Origin: Caballeronia peredens
GTDB taxonomy: Bacteria; Pseudomonadota; Gammaproteobacteria; Burkholderiales; Burkholderiaceae
Assembly (NCBI GenBank): GCA_001544595.2
Contig: FCOH02000003.1
Location: forward strand, 124,001 to 188,000
Direction of reading: 5' to 3'
DNA: 64,000 nucleotides
Shown here piece after piece: positions 29,224 to 38,306 of the stretch. The notes under the pieces were generated by a model. It had not been told where the DNA came from and searched no databases. It saw only the letters and a list, made by a program, of their open reading frames with translations. Position numbers and translations under genes: made by a program. The stretch's first letter is position 1. Every line of letters begins with the position of its first letter.

Positions 29224-30228
29224 ATGCCCCGCTATCTCGACGACGTCCAGCGCCAGGAACTGCAAGCTCAACGCTCGACGTGGCGCTGGCGCTGTGAATG
29301 GCCGACATGGGCGGTCATCGTCGCGGTGTACGCCGGCTGGTTCGGCGTCGCGCTCAATGCGCGCACGCTCGGCCTCGCGCCGTCGACCGCGCTGCTTGCG
29401 GTGCTGTCGTGCTGGTACATGTCGCTGCAGCACGAACTGATGCACGGGCACCCGACGCGCTGGCCGCTCGTCAACATGCTCTTCGGGCTGGCGCCGCTCG
29501 CGGTGTGGTTTCCCTACGCGGTATATCGCGATTCGCATCTGCGCCATCACGACGACGCGCATCTGACCGAACCCGGCCGCGATCCCGAAAGCTATTACGT
29601 GACGCCGGAGCAGTGGGCGAACGCGGGCGCCGTGCTGCGCGCCGCGCTCGCTGCGCGCAATACGTTCGTCGGGCGCGTTCTGATCGGACCCTGGTTTGCG
29701 ATCGCGGCATCGTGGCGGGAGGCCGTGCAGGCCGTCGCGGAACGGCGCTGGCGGATCGTCGCGAGCTGGGTCGTGCATCTCGCGGCGCTCGCCGCGCTGG
29801 CGCAATGGCTCGAGACGCGCTGCGGCATTCCGTGGCGCGCGTTCGTGTTCGGCGTCGGTTACGCGTCGCTCGCGCTGGCTTCGGTGCGCTCGTTTCAGGA
29901 GCATCGCGCCGCCGAGCGGGAGCGCGAACGTACGGTCATCAACGAGGCCGCGTGGCCGTGGCGCCTGCTGTTTCTGAACAACAACTACCACGCCGTGCAT
30001 CACGATCTGCCGGGCGTACCGTGGTTCGCGCTCGGCGAGATCTACGCGCGCCGGCGCGACGCATATCGCGCGGACAACGGCGGCTTCGTCGTGCGCGGAT
30101 ACGGCGAATGGGCGAGCCGCCACGCGTGGGCGCTCGCGGCCGATCCGGTGCATCCGTTCACGGGTCCGCGCGACGTGGACGGGACCAACGGCGAACTCGC
30201 CCTTGCCCGTCGCCGCCTCGCGAGCTGA
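29224..30228 (+). CDS. Membrane fatty acid desaturase-like di-iron protein
   Basis: 334-residue integral membrane desaturase/hydroxylase. The three histidine boxes that bind the di-iron centre are present: HELMH at 70-74, HLRHH at 105-109 and HAVHH followed by DLP in the C-terminal third. Hydrophobic pairs (WAVIVAVYAGWFGVAL, MLFGLAPLAVWF, VVHLAALAALAQWL) frame them. The substrate is unknown; acyl lipids, carotenoids and sterol-like compounds are all used within this superfamily. Confidence 0.88.
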   Translation: MPRYLDDVQRQELQAQRSTWRWRCEWPTWAVIVAVYAGWFGVALNARTLGLAPSTALLAVLSCWYMSLQHELMHGHPTRWPLVNMLFGLAPLAVWFPYAVYRDSHLRHHDDAHLTEPGRDPESYYVTPEQWANAGAVLRAALAARNTFVGRVLIGPWFAIAASWREAVQAVAERRWRIVASWVVHLAALAALAQWLETRCGIPWRAFVFGVGYASLALASVRSFQEHRAAERERERTVINEAAWPWRLLFLNNNYHAVHHDLPGVPWFALGEIYARRRDAYRADNGGFVVRGYGEWASRHAWALAADPVHPFTGPRDVDGTNGELALARRRLAS

Positions 30229-30274
30229 CGCGCCGCGCTGTACGATTCGAAAATCGTTTCGCCACTCAGCCACG

Positions 30275-31087
30275 ATGCACTGGATCGCCGCCCTGCCGAT
30301 GTACAACGTGACGCCCGCGCTCGCCGACGACTGGCGCGCGCTGCTCGAGCGCGTCCGGACGAATCTCGGGACCTGGCTGGAAGCGCGCGGCGACACGCTC
30401 GATTTCGTCGATCCGGGGCCGGATCTCACCGCGTTCTGGCTGCGTGACGACGTGCTCCTGTCGCAGACTTGCGGCTATCCGCTCGTGCATGCGCTCGCAG
30501 GACGCGTCCGGCTCGTCGCGGCGCCGGATTTCGACGTCCCCGGCTGCACGGACGCCGCTTATCACAGCGTGATCGTGACGGGCACGCAGGCTGCGGCGCG
30601 CTCGATCGAAACCTGCCGCGGCCTGCGAGCCGCCTATAACGGCGACGATTCCAACAGCGGCATGAACCTCCTGCGCCACGCCGTCGCGCCGTTCGCCCGC
30701 GACGGACGATTCTTCGCGTCGGTGACCGAAACCGGCTCGCATCTGGCGTCGCTGCGTGCGCTCGTCGAAGGTCGCGCGGACGTCGCGGCAATCGACTGCG
30801 TCACCTTCGCGTTCGTGCGGACGCACTTGCCGGAACTCGCGACCGGCGTGCGCATCGTGGGCACCACCGCGAGCGCGGGCACGTTGCCGTTCATCGCATC
30901 CGCACGCGTGCCGGAAGACGCGACCGACACGCTTTTTCACGCACTCGCCGACGCGTCGAGAGACGACCCGCCGCTTGCGCGGCGGCTTCGGCTTAAGGGT
31001 TTCGCGAGGCGCACGCCCGCCGACTACGCACCGATCCTCGACTACGAACGCGACGCCATCGCGCGCGGCTATCCGCGGCTCGCCTGA
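30275..31087 (+). CDS. PhnD/SsuA-type substrate-binding protein without signal peptide
   Basis: 270-residue periplasmic-binding-protein fold of the PhnD (phosphate/phosphonate) type. Supporting features are [15 protein letters not shown] and [41 protein letters not shown] and a terminal helix. The translation starts directly in the first strand ([20 protein letters not shown]), so there is no export signal, and no ABC permease or ATPase gene is adjacent. It may be a cytoplasmic ligand sensor or an enzyme-like member. Its ligand is unknown. Confidence 0.8.
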   Translation: MHWIAALPMYNVTPALADDWRALLERVRTNLGTWLEARGDTLDFVDPGPDLTAFWLRDDVLLSQTCGYPLVHALAGRVRLVAAPDFDVPGCTDAAYHSVIVTGTQAAARSIETCRGLRAAYNGDDSNSGMNLLRHAVAPFARDGRFFASVTETGSHLASLRALVEGRADVAAIDCVTFAFVRTHLPELATGVRIVGTTASAGTLPFIASARVPEDATDTLFHALADASRDDPPLARRLRLKGFARRTPADYAPILDYERDAIARGYPRLA

Positions 31088-31203
31088 CTCCGGCGCGCCG
31101 GGCCGTTCCTGCATACTTGCGGGAGTTTCGGCACAATCGGCTTTTTAGCGCGTGGCCCGATGCCCGCAGGCATTGCGGAGCGCCACGCTTTCGGAAAGCC
31201 GCA

Positions 31204-32199
31204 ATGATCCCCTTCTCGCTACTCGACCTTTCCCCGGTTCCGCAAGGCTCGACTCCGGCCGACGCCTTCGCCCATTCACTCGATCTCGCCCGGCACGCCG
31301 AACGCTGGGGCTATCTGCGCTACTGGCTCGCCGAGCATCACAACATGACGGGCATCGCCAGCGCGGCGACCGCCGTCGTGATCGGCCATATCGCGGCGGG
31401 CACGAAGACGATCCGCGTCGGCTCGGGCGGCATCATGCTGCCGAATCACGCGCCGCTCGTGATCGCCGAGCAGTTCGGCACGCTCGCGTCGCTCTTTCCG
31501 GGACGCATCGATCTCGGGCTCGGACGCGCCCCCGGCACCGACCAGACCACCGCGCGGGCGCTGCGCCGCGACCTGCAAGGCAGCGCTGAATCGTTCCCCG
31601 ACGATGTCGTCGAACTGCAGCGCTATTTCGGCGATCCGGTCGAAGGCCAGCGCGTGCGCGCGGTGCCCGGCGCCGGCCTGCACGTGCCGATCTGGCTGCT
31701 GGGTTCATCGCTCTTTTCCGCGCAGCTGGCGGCCGCGCTCGGCTTGCCGTTCGCGTTCGCGTCGCACTTCGCGCCGGACTATCTGCTGACGGCGCTGCAG
31801 GTCTATCGCGCGCAGTTCCGTCCGTCGGCGACCCTGAAGAAACCCTACGCGATGGTCGGCGTGAACGTCTTCGCCGCCGATACCACCGACGAAGCGCAAT
31901 TTCTCTTCACGTCGCTGCAACAGCAATTCATCAATCTGCGACGCGGGACGCCCGGCCAGTTGCCGCCGCCGACGGAATCGATCGCGTGGTCGGAGGCCGA
32001 GCGCGCTGGTGTCGAGCATTCGCTCGCGTGCTCCGTCGTCGGCGATCCGGCCGATGTCGAAGCCGGCTTGCGCTCGGTGATCGAGCAGACGCAGGCGGAC
32101 GAGCTGATCATCACGGCGCAGATCTTCGATCACCAGAAGCGGCTGCGCTCGTTCGAGCTCGCGAGCCAGGCCCGCGACGCGATCGGCCAGAGCGCCTGA
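31204..32199 (+). CDS. Luciferase-like (LLM class) flavin-dependent oxidoreductase
   Basis: 331-residue bacterial-luciferase-fold protein of the group 1 MsnO8/YhbW type ([13 protein letters not shown] at the N-terminus, [53 protein letters not shown]). It should use FMNH2 from a separate reductase to oxidise an unidentified small molecule. Length is typical. An array of 8-bp repeats begins 24 bp after its stop. Confidence 0.9.
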   Translation: MIPFSLLDLSPVPQGSTPADAFAHSLDLARHAERWGYLRYWLAEHHNMTGIASAATAVVIGHIAAGTKTIRVGSGGIMLPNHAPLVIAEQFGTLASLFPGRIDLGLGRAPGTDQTTARALRRDLQGSAESFPDDVVELQRYFGDPVEGQRVRAVPGAGLHVPIWLLGSSLFSAQLAAALGLPFAFASHFAPDYLLTALQVYRAQFRPSATLKKPYAMVGVNVFAADTTDEAQFLFTSLQQQFINLRRGTPGQLPPPTESIAWSEAERAGVEHSLACSVVGDPADVEAGLRSVIEQTQADELIITAQIFDHQKRLRSFELASQARDAIGQSA

Positions 32200-32222
32200 A
32201 CGCTGCGGCGCCGCCGTGTCGC

Positions 32223-32286
32223 ATTGCCGCGTTGCCGCGTTGCCGCGTTGCCGCGTTGGCGCGTTGGCGCGTTGGCGCGTTGGCGC
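32223..32286. repeat. Eight tandem 8-bp repeats in two blocks
   Basis: Unit 1 is ATTGCCGC, units 2-4 are GTTGCCGC and units 5-8 are GTTGGCGC, all in register with no gaps. The first four and last four differ at one base, showing block-wise expansion. The array lies immediately downstream of the luciferase-like gene and is intergenic. It should be prone to copy-number change by slippage. No hairpin arms or spacers, so not a CRISPR. Confidence 0.95.
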
Positions 32287-32476
32287 AAACGGTCGCGCTG
32301 GACGTGCGCGGTTTTGACGGGCAATAATGAGGCTTCCGGGGGCGCCGCATGCGGGCGCCCTTCGCGTCCGCTTCAAACGCCCAGCCAGAAAGATCGTCGA
32401 GCGCGCCCGAATTTCGTGCACGCCGGCGCACGGCGCGATGAAACAACAACAATGACGTCGCAAGACGGGAGGAAGA

Positions 32477-32728
32477 ATGTCAATGCCGAGAAGCGCCGTC
32501 AGCGGCGCCATGACGCTTCTGACGGAATACGACGATGCCAGCGGACAGGAAGTGCGTTCGCTGCGCCTCGAACCCGCGGCAGACGGCAAAGCCGTTCTGC
32601 TGATCGAAATCGACGAGCGCAAACCCGGCATTCACCGCGAAGTGCGTTATGAAATTACGCCAGCGGAACTGATTGCCGCCATTCGCGCTCACGGTGCGGA
32701 ATTACCGGGAGAACAACACGGTCGTTAA
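32477..32728 (+). CDS. Hypothetical protein, 83 aa
   Basis: 83-residue soluble protein with a beta-rich middle (GQEVRSLRLEPAADGKAVLL, IEIDERKPGIHREVRYEI) and a C-terminal helix (TPAELIAAIRAHGAEL). GGGAGG 5 bp upstream supports the ATG. No family recognised; the strand-helix pattern could be a small dimerising fold. Confidence 0.7.
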   Translation: MSMPRSAVSGAMTLLTEYDDASGQEVRSLRLEPAADGKAVLLIEIDERKPGIHREVRYEITPAELIAAIRAHGAELPGEQHGR

Positions 32729-33105
32729 AACGATTTAATAGTTGCCATAAGCAGCATACAATACAGCTGTCAAACGAGGTTCCGGCGGCCGCGCGGTTCG
32801 GGCGCCTGCACCCTCGCTTTCGGCGGTTCGTCGCTCCCCGCCGTGGCTTTCCGCGCGCACGCTTTTCGCGCGTCCGTCACGGCGCTGTGCGAGCGGGCGA
32901 ACGTTCGCATTTGGGGCAAATGCCGCGGTTAAAGGCAAAGCGCCATCGGCGAATTAATCGATCGTGCGGTAAATACACTAATTGACGCGAGGCAGGCACT
33001 GCGCCACGCTTCATAAAACACCTATATCCGAGTCATCGAGCCGCCCCGGTCCGCGCGGGGTTTCGGTTCGTCTTCTGATAATCAAAAAGCTGAATCAGGA
33101 AAGCC
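32729..33105. other. Intergenic region upstream of the H-NS-like gene
   Basis: 377 bp without a gene. The ends are AT-rich (around 32725-32765 and 32945-33030) and the middle GC-rich. The last bases carry AGGAAAG before the GTG start of the next gene. I see no repeat or structured element worth naming. Confidence 0.4.
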
Positions 33106-33432
33106 GTGGACGAAAGAAAGCGAGACAGCATCATTGCGTATTTGCGCAGCCGAATGGCTGAGTTCGGCATTACGGAAGGAGCGTTGGCTGAATCACTGGC
33201 CGAAGCGCCGGTGGTCAAGCCGCCGCCCTCCTTCACCAGGACCAACGGGGCTCATGGCGCCAAGGCAGCGCGGCCGATGCCGCAACTGCCTTCCGTGCCG
33301 CATTCCGGCGGCAACGCCGTGCCGATATTCCGCAACGCAAGCGGTGATACATGGGACGGACTCGGCGATATGCCCGAGTGGCTCAAACGCGCGGTTCACG
33401 CCGGTCAGGACATCGAGTTCTATCGCGTTTGA
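33106..33432 (+). CDS. Short protein with an H-NS-type C-terminal DNA-binding motif
   Basis: 108 residues. The C-terminal 35 residues (FRNASGDTWDGLGDMPEWL, then KRAVHAGQDIEFYRV) follow the H-NS tail pattern, an aromatic-Arg-Asn strand, TWxGxGxxPxWL and a final helix, though the usual QGR core is replaced by DGLG. A short N-terminal helix (KRDSIIAYLRSRMAEFGIT) and a Pro-rich linker replace the long H-NS oligomerisation helices. GTG start with AGGAAAG upstream. It is probably a nucleoid-associated or H-NS-modulating protein; DNA binding is not certain. Confidence 0.65.
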   Translation: MDERKRDSIIAYLRSRMAEFGITEGALAESLAEAPVVKPPPSFTRTNGAHGAKAARPMPQLPSVPHSGGNAVPIFRNASGDTWDGLGDMPEWLKRAVHAGQDIEFYRV

Positions 33433-33917
33433 GCGGTCGTCGACGAATACCGCGAGGTCACGGCGCACGCTCGTTCCGGCGCGCGTGGGCACAGGCTCGC
33501 GCGTGATCCGGCCCGCGACGAAACAGACGCGCGCACCATTGCGCCCGGCGCATCATCCGCGCGCGGCTTAACTGCTCACAGGCCGTTTTCATAGGCAATT
33601 CGCTGAGATTAATCAAGTTCAAAAAATTTTCGGCAATGGTGCCCATCGCGCCTGAAAACGTTTATTGGTACATCTTTGAAAGCCGGCGAACGCACGCCTG
33701 CTGCGCATCGATCTCACTTCAGGCACGCCCGATCAAGTCCCGCCGTCTCCACTCGACAAGGGGGCACGCATGAACGCATACGGACGCCGCAACGTTGCAT
33801 TCGACGCGAAAGCGCATTGCCCGCCGCGAGGACGCGCACCGGCGAGCGCCGCTGTGCGCCGCCGTGCATGATGCCTCGGGCGATCTGATGTAATCCGAAC
33901 GATCGACGTCGCGCGTC
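33433..33917. other. Intergenic region with an AT-rich core
   Basis: 485 bp between the H-NS-like gene and the HTH gene. 33590-33690 is clearly AT-rich (for example TTCAAAAAATTTTCGG) against a GC-rich background. Short open frames on both strands look random. It could be a promoter or silencing tract; nothing more is supported. Confidence 0.4.
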
Positions 33918-34322
33918 ATGCTCTCTCGTCCCGACACCCTTCCGAGCGTCATGCGGCGCATGACAGCCGGGCGCATGCTGCTCGACGGCGCGTCGGTGGA
34001 AGCGGTCGCCGAGGAGTTGCATCTGTCGCTGCAGACGGTGAAGCGCTACAAGGCCATCGTCTCCGAGGGCGGCCTCGATGCGCTCGCGAAGATGGGCGTG
34101 GGCGGCCGCGCGTCGGTGCTGGATCGCGACGCGCTCGACTGGATCGCTGCCGCCTTGCAGGGATCGGCGCGCGAGCACGGCTTCGAGAGCGATGCGTGGA
34201 CCAATGCGCGTCTGCGCGAACTGATCGAACGGCGTTACGGCGTGCGCTACTCACGCGTCTATGTCTGGCAGATCGCCACCAACCTCGGGCTCGGACATCT
34301 GCTGTCGAAATCGCGCCGCTGA
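33918..34322 (+). CDS. Stand-alone double helix-turn-helix protein, transposase-like
   Basis: 134 residues with two DNA-binding modules. The first (SVMRRMTAGRMLLDGASVEA, then VAEELHLSLQTVKRYKAIV, residues 11-48) resembles homeodomain-like HTHs of IS630-type transposases. The second (TNARLRELIERRYGVRYSRV, then YVWQIATNLGLG, residues 93-125) is the winged HTH that follows it in those proteins. The DDE nuclease domain is absent and no IS ends or remnants are visible, so this reads as a free-standing regulator derived from, or related to, a transposase N-terminus. Confidence 0.75.
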   Translation: MLSRPDTLPSVMRRMTAGRMLLDGASVEAVAEELHLSLQTVKRYKAIVSEGGLDALAKMGVGGRASVLDRDALDWIAAALQGSAREHGFESDAWTNARLRELIERRYGVRYSRVYVWQIATNLGLGHLLSKSRR

Positions 34323-34385
34323 TCGCGTCGCTGTTCGCGTGGATGATTCTTCGTCGAAGGCTTTTCGCACACAAGGAGATACTGC

Positions 34386-34997
34386 ATGTTCCGCTCTTCT
34401 GCTCTTCGGTCGCATCGGTCGCGCGTGGTTTCATCGTGCGCGGGCATCGCGTTGGCCTGGCTCGTCGCGTCGCCGGGCGCGAGCGCGCAGGACGCCGCAT
34501 CGGCGCCGACGGCGCGCGGTGCCGCGATGGTCGCGCACGTGCAGGCGCGCGTGGTTGGCATCGATCCCGCGACCAATAGCGTGATGCTGCAGGGTCCGGG
34601 CGGGCGCATCGCGGAAGTGGCGGTGAATCCGGAAATCGGCGATGTCAAGAAGCTCAGGCTCGGCGATACGCTGAACATCGACTATCGCAACGCGGTGCTC
34701 GTGCGCGCGACCAAGGTGAAATCGACGGGCATACGCGAGCGCATCGATACCGAGGCGGCGGTGCCGGCTTCGGGCGGCGTGACGGCGCAGGTGCGCGTCG
34801 TCGAGGTGATCGGGACGATCGAGCGCGTCGACACGAAGAACCGGCGCGTGACCTTGCGCGGACCGAACAAAACCGTGACGCTCGATGTCGCGCCGGACGT
34901 GTCGCTCGCCGGGATCAAGGCGGGAGACATGGTGCAGGCGCGCTTCGAATCGGCGACCGCGGTGCAGGTTTTGAGGGATGGGCAGCCGATCAAGTGA
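34386..34997 (+). CDS. Exported protein with internally duplicated beta domain
   Basis: 203 residues with a signal peptide cleaved after the Ala-Ser-Ala of PGASAQ near residue 34. The mature part holds two related units: residues about 52-110 (VVGIDPATNSVMLQGPGG to LRLGDTLNIDYRNAVLV) and 130-200 (GTIERVDTKNRRVTLRGPNK to IKAGDMVQARFESATAVQV). Each reads as strands followed by a Gly-Asp turn, compatible with a small beta barrel. Probably periplasmic. Function unknown. Confidence 0.8.
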   Translation: MFRSSALRSHRSRVVSSCAGIALAWLVASPGASAQDAASAPTARGAAMVAHVQARVVGIDPATNSVMLQGPGGRIAEVAVNPEIGDVKKLRLGDTLNIDYRNAVLVRATKVKSTGIRERIDTEAAVPASGGVTAQVRVVEVIGTIERVDTKNRRVTLRGPNKTVTLDVAPDVSLAGIKAGDMVQARFESATAVQVLRDGQPIK

Positions 34998-35113
34998 GGG
35001 GTGTGCGGCTACTGACGACAGATTCTATGGAAAGCCTTCCGATCATCGATTCAACCGGCTGATCGGCCAGGCTTTCCCGAACTCGATCGCCGGCGAGGTG
35101 CCCCAAAAAAGCA

Positions 35114-35133
35114 GAACGCCCCGCAGGGCGTTC
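35114..35133 (-). terminator. Intrinsic terminator of the rhamnose import operon
   Basis: An 8-bp stem (GAACGCCC) with loop CGCA. On the minus strand it is followed, after three bases, by TTTTTT. It lies 35 bp past the rhaS stop and closes the six-gene operon that starts at rhaM. Confidence 0.8.
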
Positions 35134-35168
35134 CGTCTTCCTCTCAGGCTCCGCGCATTTCCATTGCG

Positions 35169-36182
35169 TCAGAAATTGAAGTTGTCGATATTCGCCGCGT
35201 CGAAGGTCGTCGGCGGGCCGAGGATGACTTCTCCGCTCTTGCCCACCGTGCGCTTGCCGAGCTTGCCGGCCTCGAACGAATCGCCTTCCTTGCCGGTGAT
35301 CGTGCCCGACGCGAGATTGGCCGCCGCGAACGCCGCGAGATAGCCCAGTTGACCCGGATCCCACAACTGGAACGCCTTGACCGTGCCGTTCTTCACGAAC
35401 GCGCGCATCTGGTTCGGCGTGCCGAGACCCGTCACCACGACCTTGCCCTTCGCCGGCGAACTCGAGATATAGCGCGCCGCCGCCGCAATCCCGACCGACG
35501 TCGGCGCGACGATACCCTTCAGGTTCGGATAAGCCTGCAGCAAACCCTGCGTCTCGACGAACGACTTCTGATCGTCATCGTTGCCGTAGGCGATCTTCAC
35601 GAGCTTCATCTTCGAATACTCGGGCTTCTTCAGTTCCTCCTGCATCCACTTGATCCACGTGTTCTGATTCGTCGCGTTGGGCGTCGCCGAAAGAATCGCG
35701 AATTCGCCCTCGCCGCCGATCAGCTTCGACAGCAACTGAATCTGTCCGCGCCCGATCGCCTCCGAATCGGCCTGGTTCACGAAGATCTGCCGTCCGTCCG
35801 GCGCGGTGTCGGAATCGAAAGTCACGACCTTGATGCCCTGCGACATCGCCTTCTTGAGATACGGCACGACCGCGTTGGCGTCGTTCGCCGCGATCACGAT
35901 GGCGTTCTGGCGCTGCGTGATAAGCGTATTGATATAGCTCACCTGCGACGACGCGCCCGCATCCGACGGCCCGACCACTTTGCCATCGCCCTTCATCTCC
36001 TTGATCGCCGCCATGCCGCCGTCGTCGGCGATCACTTCGTACGGATTGTTGATCTGCTTCGGCAGGAAGGCGATCTTCAGGCCGCTCTTGATGTCGGCGG
36101 CGCTCGCCGTCAGCGCGACCGTCGCGGCAAGCAAGGCCGCCGCCAGCGCCGGGCCGCGCGGGAATCGGATGGGGTTTTTCAT
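35169..36182 (-). CDS. rhaS: Rhamnose ABC transporter substrate-binding protein RhaS
   Basis: 337-residue periplasmic sugar-binding protein of the ribose/rhamnose type. The signal peptide ends at TASA near residue 28. FLPKQINNPYEVIADDGGM, VSYINTLITQRQNAIVIAAN, VTFDSDTAPDGRQIFVNQAD and the late GLGTPNQMRAFVKNGTVKAF are typical of rhamnose-binding proteins. It is the last gene of the operon rhaM-lactonase-rhaT-rhaP-rhaQ-rhaS and is followed by a terminator. The neighbouring rhamnose enzymes fix the substrate. Confidence 0.92.
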   Translation of the reverse strand: MKNPIRFPRGPALAAALLAATVALTASAADIKSGLKIAFLPKQINNPYEVIADDGGMAAIKEMKGDGKVVGPSDAGASSQVSYINTLITQRQNAIVIAANDANAVVPYLKKAMSQGIKVVTFDSDTAPDGRQIFVNQADSEAIGRGQIQLLSKLIGGEGEFAILSATPNATNQNTWIKWMQEELKKPEYSKMKLVKIAYGNDDDQKSFVETQGLLQAYPNLKGIVAPTSVGIAAAARYISSSPAKGKVVVTGLGTPNQMRAFVKNGTVKAFQLWDPGQLGYLAAFAAANLASGTITGKEGDSFEAGKLGKRTVGKSGEVILGPPTTFDAANIDNFNF

Positions 36183-36268
36183 GTCGTAAAGTCTCCTGTC
36201 ATTTGCGCGCGGGCTTCGTCGTGCGAACCCTTGCGCTGGTTATCAACGAGCACGGCAAATCATCGAGC

Positions 36269-37270
36269 TCAGGCCTGCGCCATCGGGCGCTTTTCGCGCG
36301 CCGCCCGAAAGCGCGCGACGAGGTTCGGAATCAGCACCGACGAGAGCAGCAGCGCGCCCGTCACGATAGTGAGTGTTTCGCTCGATACATCCGCGAGCGT
36401 CAGCGCATTGCGCAACACGCCGATAATGACGAGCGACAGCAGCACGCCGATCATCGAGCCGCGTCCGCCGAAGATGCTCACGCCGCCGAACAGCACGGCC
36501 GCGATCACGGACAACTCGAAGCCTTCGCCGTTGTCGCCGCGCGCACTCGTGAAGCGCAGCGTATAGACGATGCCCGCGAGCGCCGCCATCGCGCCGGACA
36601 TCATGAAGAGTTTGAGCTTCGTCTTCGCGACATCGATGCCCGAGAACTGCGCGGCCGTCGGATTCGCGCCGATCGCAAAGAGGCTGCGGCCGAACGGCGT
36701 CGCCTGCAACAGCACCGTGAAAATGATGGCGCCCGCGATCACGAGAACGAACGGCATCGGCAGAAACGTGCCGGCGATCGTGTCGATGCCGAACGCCGTG
36801 TACGAAGCGGGGAAATCCGCGATGGCCTGATCGCCGAGCAACACGTACGCGAGACCGCGAAACAGCGCGAGCGTGCCGATAGTCACCGCGAGCGACGGCA
36901 GATTGAAGCGCACGATCACGAGACCGTTGAGCAGGCCCGCGAGCGTGCCGAACAAGAGCACGAGGACGATCACGAGCGGCATCGGCAACCCCATGTGCCA
37001 GAGCACGCCCATGAGCGCACTCGATGCGCCCAGCACCGACGCCACCGAGAGATCGATCTCCGCCGCGACGATGATGAGCGTCATCGGCAACGCGATCAGC
37101 GCGATTTCGGTGAAATCCGCGAGCATGTTCGAGAGATTCGCCGCGGAGAGAAAGAGCGGCGACAGCGTGCGCCCGCCCGCAAGCGAGACGACGAGCACGA
37201 TCGCGAGCATCGCCTCCCATTGCAGATGACGGCGCTTGCTCGTCGACAAAGCGGAATCGGGTTTAGCCAT
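36269..37270 (-). CDS. rhaQ: Rhamnose ABC transporter permease RhaQ
   Basis: 333-residue inner-membrane permease of the RbsC/BPD_transp_2 type with eight to ten hydrophobic helices. The conserved [19 protein letters not shown] and GANPTAAQFSGIDVAKTKL loops, the latter the ATPase-contact region, are present. It overlaps the end of the other permease gene by 8 bp, so the two are translationally coupled and should form the heterodimeric channel for L-rhamnose. The P/Q assignment follows gene order in Rhizobium and could be reversed. Confidence 0.88.
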   Translation of the reverse strand: MAKPDSALSTSKRRHLQWEAMLAIVLVVSLAGGRTLSPLFLSAANLSNMLADFTEIALIALPMTLIIVAAEIDLSVASVLGASSALMGVLWHMGLPMPLVIVLVLLFGTLAGLLNGLVIVRFNLPSLAVTIGTLALFRGLAYVLLGDQAIADFPASYTAFGIDTIAGTFLPMPFVLVIAGAIIFTVLLQATPFGRSLFAIGANPTAAQFSGIDVAKTKLKLFMMSGAMAALAGIVYTLRFTSARGDNGEGFELSVIAAVLFGGVSIFGGRGSMIGVLLSLVIIGVLRNALTLADVSSETLTIVTGALLLSSVLIPNLVARFRAAREKRPMAQA

Positions 37271-38306
37271 GATCGCGTTTCCTCATCATGCGGCGCGCGA
37301 CCGAACGCGCGAGCAACGTATCGAGCGCGATCGCCGCGACGATCAGCGCGCCTTGAATCGCCTGCTGCCAGAACGGCGACACGCGCAACACCACCAGCGC
37401 GATGTTGATGACGCCGAGCACCAGCGCGCCGAGCGTCGCGCCCGCAATCGTGCCGACGCCGCCCGTGATCGCGACGCTGCCGACCACCGCCGCCGCGACC
37501 ACCTGCAGTTCGATGCCCTTCGCGGTGCTGGCATCGACGGTGCCGAAGCGCGCGAGCCACAGCACGCCCGCGAGCCCCGCGATCGCGCCGGACAGCGCAA
37601 AGCCGATCATCACGCGACGATCCACGCGAATGCCGGCGAGCCGCGCCGCCTCGGGATTCGAGCCGATCGCGTAATGCTCGCGTCCGCCGCGATACTGCTT
37701 CAGATACACCGACAACGCGATCAGCACGACCAGCGCGATCAGCACGAGATTCGGCACGCCGAGGAGCGATCCCGTTGCGATGAACGCGAACGCATCGGGC
37801 AGGCTCGTCGCGTTGATCTGGCCGCCGTGGACCCACGCGTAGTCCGCGCCGCGCACGATATAGAGCGTCGATAGCGTGGCGACCAGCGATGGCACACGCC
37901 CGAACGTGACAAGCGCGCCGTTCACCATGCCGATCGCCAGCCCGATGCCCAGGCCCGCGAGCAACGCGACGATCACCGGCATGTGCGGGAACATCACGAA
38001 GAGGCTGCCGACGGCATAGGCGCTCACGCCGACGACCGACGCGACCGACAAATCGATATGCCGCATCAGCATCACGATCGTCATGCCTGCCGTCAGCAGG
38101 CCGATGATCGATACGTTGAGCAGCACGTCGCGCAGATTCTGCAGATTGAGAAAGTCGGGCTTGACCGCGGCCGTCGCGCCGATCAGCACGAGCAGCACGA
38201 TGAAAAGCGTCAGCTCGCGGCTCTTCGCGATCGAGACCGCGAGGCTTTCGCGTTTCGTTTCGGCGGGCGGCATCGCGGGTAGCGTGGGAGAGTGTCGTGT
38301 CATCAT
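37263..38306 (-). CDS. rhaP: Rhamnose ABC transporter permease RhaP
   Basis: 347-residue permease of the same type as its neighbour ([39 protein letters not shown]). The ATG at 38306 has AGGAC upstream and overlaps the rhaT stop (ATGATGA). The frame is open far upstream, but that part is antisense-like and not coding. It has eight to ten membrane helices. With RhaQ it makes the transmembrane part of the rhamnose importer. Confidence 0.88.
   Translation of the reverse strand: MMTRHSPTLPAMPPAETKRESLAVSIAKSRELTLFIVLLVLIGATAAVKPDFLNLQNLRDVLLNVSIIGLLTAGMTIVMLMRHIDLSVASVVGVSAYAVGSLFVMFPHMPVIVALLAGLGIGLAIGMVNGALVTFGRVPSLVATLSTLYIVRGADYAWVHGGQINATSLPDAFAFIATGSLLGVPNLVLIALVVLIALSVYLKQYRGGREHYAIGSNPEAARLAGIRVDRRVMIGFALSGAIAGLAGVLWLARFGTVDASTAKGIELQVVAAAVVGSVAITGGVGTIAGATLGALVLGVINIALVVLRVSPFWQQAIQGALIVAAIALDTLLARSVARRMMRKRDHG

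Noticed and set aside
32223..32286. Octamer array as a possible CRISPR
   Set aside because: Units are contiguous 8-mers with no spacers and no cas genes nearby; a simple tandem repeat.
33458..33646. 62-codon minus-strand frame starting MGTIAENFLNLINLSELP
   Set aside because: Only the first 20 residues look protein-like; the rest is Arg-rich and lies opposite random sequence, and no clear ribosome-binding site is present.
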